Origin: Mycoavidus cysteinexigens_B
Lineage (GTDB): Bacteria > Pseudomonadota > Gammaproteobacteria > Burkholderiales > Burkholderiaceae
DNA length: 64,000 bases
Direction: 5' to 3'
Assembly: GCA_031963465.1 (NCBI GenBank)
Contig: JASSUG010000001.1
Span: 434,001-498,000 of the forward strand
Under the pieces are notes generated by a model. It made no database searches, was not told the origin of the DNA, and saw only the letters and a program-made list of their open reading frames with translations. The position numbers and the translations under genes are program-made. Each line of letters opens with the position of its first letter. Positions within the stretch are counted from its first letter, which is position 1. Below are positions 16,220 to 23,900 of the stretch, in pieces.

Positions 16220-16750
16220 ACTGTGTTTGAGGCGGCCGATGAAGTCACTTGTGATGCGATGGAACTGGCTTATTTAACGGGTCAACGCCCGGCAGATCTG
16301 CTCAAACTGGCACGGACTGATATTTGCGACGGGGCGATTAGGTTACAACAGAACAAAACGAATAAGCGGCTACGTATTGCAATTGAAGGCCAATTGGCTC
16401 AATTGATTGGTCGGCGGCTGACTAAGAGAACTGCAAAGCCGGGCAAAGTACGGTCACTGGCACTGGTATGCAACGAAAAAGGGGAAGCATTGGCTGCTCT
16501 AGCGTTGCGCTCGCGGTTTGACAAAGCACGTAAAAAGCTGCGCAAGCTGCATGAGAACGAGGGCAGCATGATTTAGTTTCTGCTATTGATGCTTTCCAAT
16601 TCCGCGATTTACGAGCCAAAGCAGGCACGGATAAGGAAGAAAAAGAGGGTATGGCGGCGGCTAAAAATCAACTCGGACATGCTGACGAAAAAGATGACTC
16701 AACGGTATGTCCGGCACCGCAGAGGTAAGCTGGTTACGCCGACCAAATAA
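16220..16750 (+). pseudogene. Tyrosine integrase catalytic domain, frameshifted copy
   Basis: This is a second copy of the integrase fragment at 43351-43878. It reads FEAADEVTCDAMELAYLTGQRPADLLKL with the catalytic Arg in TGQR. One base is missing in an A-run near 16535 compared with the other copy, and one A is extra near 16685, so the protein is cut at 117 residues. The LRAKAGTD and RYVRHRRGK blocks follow in other frames. The N-terminal half of the integrase is absent. It lies just before a copy of the tRNA-Lys 3' end. Confidence 0.85.
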
Positions 16751-16807
16751 TTAGGAATTGCGGAACAAAATAGATAAGGCTTACATTGCTGTAAGCCTTA
16801 TGGTACT

Positions 16808-16852
16808 TGGTAGGCCGTGCGGGGTTCGAACCTGCGACCAACGGATTAAAAG
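16808..16852 (-). other. att-like copy of the tRNA-Lys 3' end
   Basis: These 45 bp are identical to the 3' part of tRNA-Lys at 43955-44030 (anticodon-arm side through CCA), then the match breaks. With the integrase remnant directly upstream it marks the junction of an element integrated at tRNA-Lys. Confidence 0.8.
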
Positions 16853-16867
16853 ACCTGTGGTATTTAT

Positions 16868-17154
16868 ATAGATGAAAAAGAAAGTGTAGTAAATTCAATG
16901 ACTTGCAGCAATAGCCCTCCTTTAAACAGCTGCACTTTCACATCTATTTTCAACATTTCGCATGTACTTTGGTCATGTTTTGACCATAGTATATTAGCCC
17001 CACTTTGTGGATGGGTGAAATGTCGCACGGTATCGTCACGTTGTCTGGCGACATCGCAAACTGCTGCCTCTCGGTAGGCGAGCTGAATTTTCCCTCATTT
17101 GTCTTAGACTATGGCATCCCAATCACGCTTACCATCAGGCCATGCGCTACCATA
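16868..17154. repeat. 287-bp direct repeat, copy A
   Basis: Nearly identical over 287 bp to 27052-27338. Both copies lie just beyond an att-like tRNA-Lys fragment, so they are probably the left ends of related integrated elements. Short T-arm-like sequences (GGTTCGAGT pattern, near 17165) follow both copies. Confidence 0.88.
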
Positions 17155-17298
17155 AAGGGTGCGGAACTCGAACCCGCGGCATAGGGGAATACGGGGGATG
17201 TTAGGGATTTAATGCCTTGATTTTACGGGGCTTCACACCCTTACAGTTCCCTGGTTTCCCCTCATTTGTCCCAAGATTTGCCCCAAGCTATGGCGCTT

Positions 17299-17333
17299 CC
17301 CACATTCCGCTACCCTGCCTTCAAAAAACAGGA
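17299..17333. repeat. 35-bp inverted repeat, arm 1
   Basis: A perfect reverse complement of 20616-20650, immediately outside the right end of the IS66-type element. The two arms bracket the host-attachment-like gene and the IS, suggesting an inversion or an older composite element. Confidence 0.8.
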
Positions 17334-17653
17334 TTTTTAACCTGTTGATATATAAGAACTTTTATCTTTTTTCTGAAATTCTTTCTAAGTCACTTTGAAG
17401 TCCTTGCGGCCAGCGAACTGTTTATTGCACTCCTAACAGCTCGATCCCTGCGTTGGGTCCTACCTGCTGCTACTTCCTTCTTTTTTAATAGAAATATAAC
17501 CTGTTGATATACAAAGGTTTTTTATTTATTGAAAAATAAGAAGGGGTAGCGGAATGTAGGGTTTAGAAGAGGGAGAGACCATATCATTAATCCGGATATG
17601 CTCATCCTTGGCCTTAGCGAGCAAGGGGCTTCATGCGGACGCCATGAATTCAT

Positions 17654-17673
17654 GGGGGGGGGGGGGGGGGGGG
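17654..17673 (+). repeat. Run of 20 G
   Basis: An uninterrupted 20-bp poly-G tract 130 bp upstream of the host-attachment-like gene. Tracts this long are prone to slippage, so it is either a phase-variation site acting on promoter spacing or an assembly artefact. Confidence 0.9.
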
Positions 17674-17803
17674 ATTTTGTATAGGCTGACCTAAACACAT
17701 GAGAAAATAAATGCTATTATTTCTTTAAGAAGCTCGCCCACATTTTAGTTCGTAAGATTTTAGGACGTTTTTTCCGAAAGACGCTTGAACAAAAGGCAAA
17801 GAG

Positions 17804-18250
17804 ATGGACGTTAAATGGCTTGTAATTGCTAATGCGCGTAAAGCCAAAGTGTATTCGTTTGTGTATTTGAACAGGGGTTTGAAGCTGGTCACCGAGATGG
17901 ATCATCCTGAAAACACTCTGAAAGAGCATGACGTGGTCACAGACAGACACGGTCGTTATCAAGCGCAAGGGGGCTTATCAGGAGGCGTTTATGGAGAGGA
18001 CTATTCGGCGAAAGAAACGAATCTCGAAAAAACTGCGAAAGAACTGATGGCATGGCTGGATAAAGCGAGAATGGCTCATAAATATACGGCTTTGATAATG
18101 GCCGCACCGCCTCATTATATGGGGCTTTTAAAGAAAAACATGAGCAAGCCTTTGGAAGCCTTATTGCACCGTACGGTCTCCAAAGATTTGGTCAGGGTGC
18201 CAGAGCATAAATTAAGTGAAGCTGTAGCTCAGGAATTCGCTCATTTCTGA
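17804..18250 (+). CDS. Host-attachment-like protein (Host_attach family)
   Basis: A 148-residue protein matching the small bacterial family named for a role in attachment to host cells. It begins WLVIANARKAKVYSF, the characteristic first strand, followed by a mobile DRHGRYQ / GGVYGEDYSAKETNLEKTAKELMAWL section and the conserved ALIMAAPPHYMGLLKKNMSKPL. There is no signal peptide or membrane segment, so the family name may overstate its role; the fold resembles RNA-release-factor-like domains. The ATG has a GGCAAAGAG site upstream. A 20-G tract lies in its 5' region. Confidence 0.82.
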   Translation: MDVKWLVIANARKAKVYSFVYLNRGLKLVTEMDHPENTLKEHDVVTDRHGRYQAQGGLSGGVYGEDYSAKETNLEKTAKELMAWLDKARMAHKYTALIMAAPPHYMGLLKKNMSKPLEALLHRTVSKDLVRVPEHKLSEAVAQEFAHF

Positions 18251-18287
18251 TGGGTTGGCCTAGCCTTGGGGTAATATGCACATAGTG

Positions 18288-18388
18288 AAAGTGTATCCGA
18301 ATCAAACCTAGTGCTGTTTAAGTTGATCGAGCGACTTTTAGTAAGCAGTGATGAGGCGAAAACGTCTCTAAATAGGTCTTGACCGGCG
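18288..18388 (+). pseudogene. Fragment of a fifth NLR-like gene
   Basis: The stretch encodes pieces of VYPNQ and VLFKLIERLLVSSDEAKT across a frameshift, then stops. It matches residues ~317-352 of NLR4, the end of the TIR/SEFIR-like module (EVYPNQSRHWVLFKLIERLLVGSDEAKTFL). Nothing else of the gene remains here. It shows that another TIR-class NLR once stood in this place or was partly copied. Confidence 0.75.
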
Positions 18389-18632
18389 CTTTACAGGTTT
18401 AAGATGAGGACGTCAGGGAGGCGGCTCAGGCTACGCTGTGAGAGGCTATTCGATTAATGGACTACTGATGTCGTGGAAAGGCCCTTTCAAAATCCAGAAA
18501 TAAGTCTATTGATGGGATTTTGGGTTACTATAAGGATCTATGAGCAGGTAAATTTATTATAAAAGGACCGCAAAAAAACCTTTCAAGAAACAGTATCTTC
18601 TCAATAACCCGGGGCGAACGCCGGCAAACTGC

Positions 18633-20267
18633 TCAAGCAGAGGCTGCGATGGATTGTTCGACAAGGTGCGGCAGAAGTAGAATTTGATCGCTGCACGAAA
18701 TGCGGTCGGTGAGGTAATCCCAGAACGAGATGCCCAGCTTGCGACAGGTCTTCTTCAGGGTGGAGAAAGTATCGCGACATTGCCGACCGAGCTCGCTTCG
18801 CGTGCCACCACTGATCTTTTGCTTTTTCACGTGATCGCGAATGTCGCGTTCACTGTCGTTGGTGTGGAGTGGAACCTCAGGGCGTTCTAACACCAGTAGT
18901 AACTCGGATTTATTTTGGTGAATCCGCCTGAGCAGACGATTGAGTGTTGCGTAGCGGGTCTTCTGGGTGAAGATCGTATCAAAGCGCGCCGCCAGTGTTT
19001 TTTTGTCTGTAGCCGTGGGCTGCAGCTTGTATGCTTTCAGATCGGCATAGAGCGTCCAGATCTCGTCACGCACCCGGGCGATGTCCTCTCGATGTTGATC
19101 ATTGAGCGGTAGCATCTTATGTACCAATCTTTCTGCATGGACCCAACATAATCCGTGAATCAGCACGTTGAACTGCCCTGCATCATCGCTGATGATGGCC
19201 AGATCTGGGGAGACGCCACGCTGCTTCAGACTACCCAGCAGTGCGCCCTCGGTAGCAATGTTGCGGTGGCGCGGAGCGTCCATCCCCAAACAATCCAGGT
19301 GGTGCTGCCACGCTCCCTGGTCAGCGAAGCTTGTGCTCTCGTGTTGCCGCAGCGCGTCCAGGAACACTTGCGAGAGCCCCTGCTTTTTCATGTACGCGAG
19401 CGCGTCTTCGTTGATCTGGTAATCGCCATGGCCCGCACGCAATAATGCCAGGAAATTGATCCGGCTCTTCGAGTCCGTGCTTTTGAACCACGCGAAATGC
19501 GGGTTACCAATGTGGGTGACGTAGCCGCTCCGGCCTCGATGCCGCGTGCCGGTATCATCAACCGTTACATACGCCGAGAGCGCCAAGCCGGTCGATAACA
19601 GCCCGTCTTTTTCCGCATGAAACTGCTCTTTGCCTTCTTGCAACAGCGTGTTTACCTGCCCCACTGAGATCTCGATGCCCCATTCCCGCAGTTGCTCGCA
19701 TAGCAGCGGCTGCGTGACGTGACAATGGTAGTGCTGGTAGAGCACATAGCTCACCAGAGCCGGGCCAAAATGGCCACCGCCGACTGATTTGGGAAGCTGC
19801 CCGATCAGAGTCTGGCCGTCTGGCGTTTGCCAGCGTGCCAGTCGATACCGCGTGTTGCGTGATTCGATTGTCAACTCTTGCACTACGAAATCACGATAGC
19901 CCTTGAATCGGGAACCTGGCGGAATCGGCTCGGCCGGTTCGATGATTGTGTCACGATCAATCTTCAGTTGCGCCGTCTTGTGCTTCTTCGCTGATCCGGG
20001 CCGTTTGGCCGCTTCCTCATTCTGCGTTTGATCTGGTTTGGCAGGCTTGCCAGCATCCTCGTTCATGCGGCTTGGCTTGAACGTCGGACGCTTCTTTTCC
20101 CCCTGGAGCACCGCGACTTCGTCTTTCAGATGCCCTATGTCCTCCAGCAATTGATGGATGATTTCGACCAGTCCGTCACTCCATGCGAACACCTTCATGA
20201 CCGCCGGCGTCCGATCGACTTCGGCGACATACGGTGCTGAGAGTTTCTTCAGCATGGCGCTTCTCAC
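18633..20267 (-). CDS. IS66-type DDE transposase (TnpC)
   Basis: A 544-residue transposase. The N-terminal coiled coil (HLKDEVAVLQGEKKRPTFKPS) ends in the typical linker. Catalytic blocks are YVTVDDTGTRHRG, AIISDDAGQF, LCWVHAERLVHK and HTNDSERDIRDHVKKQ near the C-terminus. It looks intact. The start at 20267 is GTG; an in-frame ATG 12 nt later is equally possible. It sits between the host-attachment-like gene and NLR2. Confidence 0.9.
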   Translation of the reverse strand: MRSAMLKKLSAPYVAEVDRTPAVMKVFAWSDGLVEIIHQLLEDIGHLKDEVAVLQGEKKRPTFKPSRMNEDAGKPAKPDQTQNEEAAKRPGSAKKHKTAQLKIDRDTIIEPAEPIPPGSRFKGYRDFVVQELTIESRNTRYRLARWQTPDGQTLIGQLPKSVGGGHFGPALVSYVLYQHYHCHVTQPLLCEQLREWGIEISVGQVNTLLQEGKEQFHAEKDGLLSTGLALSAYVTVDDTGTRHRGRSGYVTHIGNPHFAWFKSTDSKSRINFLALLRAGHGDYQINEDALAYMKKQGLSQVFLDALRQHESTSFADQGAWQHHLDCLGMDAPRHRNIATEGALLGSLKQRGVSPDLAIISDDAGQFNVLIHGLCWVHAERLVHKMLPLNDQHREDIARVRDEIWTLYADLKAYKLQPTATDKKTLAARFDTIFTQKTRYATLNRLLRRIHQNKSELLLVLERPEVPLHTNDSERDIRDHVKKQKISGGTRSELGRQCRDTFSTLKKTCRKLGISFWDYLTDRISCSDQILLLPHLVEQSIAASA

Positions 20268-20268
20268 G

Positions 20269-20445
20269 CTACGTACCCCTGGCTTTTTTGAGTCGGGCGG
20301 CCTTCTGTTTCAATTGCTCAACCTCTTGCTGCAAGCCATTAGCTACTTCTACGAGTTGCTCGATCCACGCCCGCAACTCCTGATCCTGCGGCCCGAGGTC
20401 CTCTCGTGCAATGTCGGGTAGTGTAAATTTTGGAGGGAGGGTCAT
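20269..20445 (-). CDS. Small coiled-coil ORF of the IS66-type element
   Basis: A 58-residue ORF from ATG 20445 to TAG, ending 1 nt before the transposase start. It starts MTLPPKFTLPDIARED and has a heptad-like helix (QELRAWIEQLVEVANGLQQ then EVEQLKQKAARLKK). This is the usual place of an accessory IS66 ORF, but no specific family was recognised. It may form a coiled coil with the transposase N-terminus. Confidence 0.5.
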   Translation of the reverse strand: MTLPPKFTLPDIAREDLGPQDQELRAWIEQLVEVANGLQQEVEQLKQKAARLKKARGT

Positions 20446-20615
20446 AAATGTGGCAGAAATGATGTCGGCGTGATGAACGTTAACATCACCCTCTACCGTT
20501 TACAAGCGAAATTCGTTACGTCGCGCGAGCACGCTGCTCCGCCGATCTTGACCAAGCGAGCCGGCCAAACAGCGCAGCGTTGTGCGATGGTTGCCCCGGG
20601 TTATTGAGAAGATAC

Positions 20616-20650
20616 TCCTGTTTTTTGAAGGCAGGGTAGCGGAATGTGGG
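20616..20650. repeat. 35-bp inverted repeat, arm 2
   Basis: A perfect reverse complement of 17299-17333, beginning right beside the IS66-type right end. Confidence 0.8.
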
Positions 20651-20976
20651 GCGCTTGATTACGCTCGCTGATAACGAGCGTTTTCTGGTCGTGCTGTGCA
20701 CACGCAGCCTTGGAGCGTGCTGAACTTTTCATCTCTTGTCGGTCATCAGCAGCAACGTTGAAAATGCGTTTCGCAGTCGCCGGGTTGAGGTCTGCGTGGG
20801 CGTGCGGGTAATGCTGGCAGCATAATCCGTTTGGCTAAGGGATACGCTAATCGGGGGCAAGGTCACACCGTCATTGCCTTGATTGGCTTAGCTATCGCGC
20901 TGATGATTTTTGATGCGCGATAGCATGGGTACTTAAAAAAGGAGGAACGATCCAAATACACGACGCTTATCCGGTT
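20651..20976. other. 326-bp gap, nothing recognised
   Basis: No gene supported. It lies between the IS66-type element and the 3' end of NLR2. A short hydrophobic reading frame on the plus strand (around 20850-20925, HTVIALIGLAIALMIF) could be a remnant of a membrane protein, but it has no start or context. Confidence 0.3.
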
Positions 20977-23900
20977 TTAGGCAAAATTGAGATTAGATGA
21001 GCTGGATCGACTATTCGCTTGGGCAGGGAGCATGACCGTCGGTACGTCTACTCTTTCTGTCAGCAATGGCGGTGATTGCTGCTCTATAGTCTCACTCGGT
21101 TCTCCTATTGCACCGCGTTGCTTGAGTAGCTGCGTATTCCTTGGGCTCAGTCCGATAACGTCCTGAATGCACATATCAGGCGCTGTCAATGTGGTTTGCA
21201 TCGAGGTCCAGTTTAACGTGACGCGACACGTTTCACCTTCCCGATGGACGTGCCACAGGCGCACGGTTTTGTCATCACTTCCGGTCGCCAGCCAATCCCC
21301 TTCATCGCTTGTGTACCAAGCAACAGAACTGACCTTTCCATTAAACCCTTGAATTACGGCCAAGCATTTACCTGAGGTAATCGACCACAGTCGCACCGTC
21401 TTGTCCTCACTGCCTGAAGCCAGCATTTGCCCATCGGGCGAAAACACCACGCTATTCACCGAGCGGATATGCCCTTTAAAGGTGTGTATCGGTTTTTTCT
21501 CGGCGATTGACCACAGCCGCACCATCTTGTCCACACTGCCTGAAGCCAGCGTTTGCCCATCGGGCGAAAACACTACGCTATTCACCCCGTTGGTATGCCC
21601 GTCGAAGGTGGCTAGCGGCTTTTTCTTGGCGATCGACCACAGCCGCACCGTCTTGTCCGTACTGCCTGACGCCAGCGTTTTCCCATCGGGCAAAAACACC
21701 ACGCTTGTCACTCCGTTGGTATGCCCGTCGAAGGCGGCTAGCGGCTTTTTCTCGGCGATCGACCACAGCCGCACCGCCTTGTCCGAACTGCCTGAAGCCA
21801 GCGTTTTCCCATCGGGCGAAAACACCACGCTCCTCACCCAGTGAGTATGCCCGTCGAAGGTGGCTAGCGGCTTTTTCTCGGCAACCGACCACAGCCGCAC
21901 CGTCTTGTCTACACTGCCTGACGCCAACGTTTGCCCATCGGGCGAAAACACCACGCTTGTCACATCGTTGGTATGCCCGTCGAAGGTGGCTAGCGGCTTT
22001 TTCTCGGCGATCGACCACAGCCGCATCGTATTGTCACGACTGCCTGAAGCCAGCGTTTGCCCATCGGGCGAAAACGCCACGCTCCTCACCCAGTGAGTAT
22101 GCCCGTCGAAGGTGGCTAGCGGCTTTTTCTTGGCGATCGACCACAGCCGCACCGCCTTGTCCTCACTGCCTGAAGCCAGCGTTTGCCCATCGGGCGAAAA
22201 CACCACGCTATTCACCCAGTTGGTATGCCCGTCGAAGGTGGCTAGCGGTTTTTTCTCGGCGATCGACCACAGTCGCACCGTATTGTCATAACTGCCTGAA
22301 GCCAGCGTTTGCCCATCGGGCGAAAACACCACGCTATTCACATAGTGGGTATGCCCGTTGAAGGTGTGGAGCGGCTTTTTCTCGGCGATCGACCACAGCC
22401 GCACCGCCCTGTCCGCACTGCCTGAAGCCAGCGTTTGCCCATCGGGCGAAAACACCACGCTTGTTACATCGGAGAAATGCCCTTTGAAGGTGAGTAGCGG
22501 CTTTTTCCCGTCGATCGACCACAGCCGCATCATCTTGTCACGACTGCCTGAAGCCAGCGTTTGCCCATCGGGCGAAAACACCACGCTTGTTACATCGTTG
22601 GTATGCCCGTCGAAGGTGGCTAGCGGCTTTTTCTCGGCGATCGACCACAGCCGCACCGTCTGGTCCGTACTGCCTGAAGCCAGCGTTTGCCCATCGGGCG
22701 AAAACACCACGCTATTCACCGAGCGGATATGCCCTTTAAAGGTGTGTATCGGTTTTTTCTCGGCGATCGACCACAGCCGCACCGTCTTGTCCCTACTGCC
22801 TGAAGCCAGCGTTTGCCCATCGGGCGAAAACACCACGCTAGTCACCAGACTGGTATGCCCGTCGAAGGTGTGCAGAGGGATTAACGTCTGAGCGTCATAC
22901 AGCGCAATCTTTCTCCCATTTGTCGCGGCCGCCAGGTAGCGCCCATCGGGCGAATAGCAGCAAGCCTGAACCTCGCTTTCCAACTGCAAACTCGGTAATT
23001 CCCCGAACTGTACCCCTGCCATGCGCGCGCCGGTGAAGTCTGTCTTGCGCAGCCATGCGCCCGTTAAATTCACCTGGCTAAGATTTGCCCCTCGCAGTCG
23101 AACCGAATCGAAGACGCCATAACTGAGATCAGCCCCTGGAATTTGTATATTGGCTAAATCGGTTCCCGAAAACGGCACCCTCGCTCTCACCAACACTGTA
23201 ATCGCATTCGCCGCGGCCTGCTTAAATCCGGCATCTGTCTTACTGCGCTCCATCACAGCTAAAAGCTGATCCTTAAACGAAGTCGTTTGTTGGACCCGTT
23301 CCGATAAAAACTCCACTATCGCTGGGTCACCGACAAAATTGAGCGTATTGAACCAGGCATCCGATGCCAGTTTGAGCGGCTCATCGAGCTCTTCCCACAA
23401 CGTCCGCGCAACAAAATAATCACGCAAGGATTTATGGAGAAATCGAGCGCTTTTATCACCATGCTGGTCGTTACCTTGGATAATCAGCGGTGCATTGATG
23501 AGTTTGAGCGTGATGTCGATCGCTTTATTCCCCAACAAGTGTGCGCGCCAATCTGGCTGAACTTGTCGTTTGCTTTTAGATAAAGAGGTTATCTCGCGAT
23601 AGCGGCTAATGACTTCTCCCGCCTGATACATTTGCATCGCCAGCTCTTGACTAAAATCCATCAGGTGCGCATCAAACCCTTCCCGCTCTAAACGCTTAAA
23701 TTCTTTTGTTTCTTCTGCATCCAGTTGAATGTGGGCCAACCGTTGTTGGGAGCGCGCAGCCCAACTCTTCACAAACTGCGCATACAGTGATAGGCGAGTT
23801 AAACGGGATCCTTGCAAATCGGCTGCACTTAAATTTGGCAACTCACTGACCGCCATTTTGAGTAAAAAGGGATTACTCACGAGCGCTTGTAAATTCGGCT

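Larger units (their letters stand above)
18592..20614 (-). mobile_element. IS66-type insertion sequence
   Basis: About 2.0 kb bounded by 23-26-bp inverted repeats: AGTATCTTCTCAATAACCCG at 18592 and its reverse complement ending at 20614. It carries a DDE transposase and a small upstream ORF, but no TnpB (IS66 Orf2), so it belongs to the shorter members of the group. No clear target duplication was seen. A partial copy of the end sequence (TTATTGAGAAGATAC) also lies near 37053. Confidence 0.75.

Noticed and set aside
17160..17185. Possible additional tRNA near 17165 and 27355
   Set aside because: Only a T-arm-like GGTTCRAGT pattern is visible; no acceptor, D or anticodon arms, so at most att-like remnants.
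21401..22891. Long plus-strand ORFs (up to 284 codons) across the NLR2 WD array
   Set aside because: They are antisense shadows of the 126-bp repeats; the repeated translation shows no protein family and the minus strand has clear WD40 blades.
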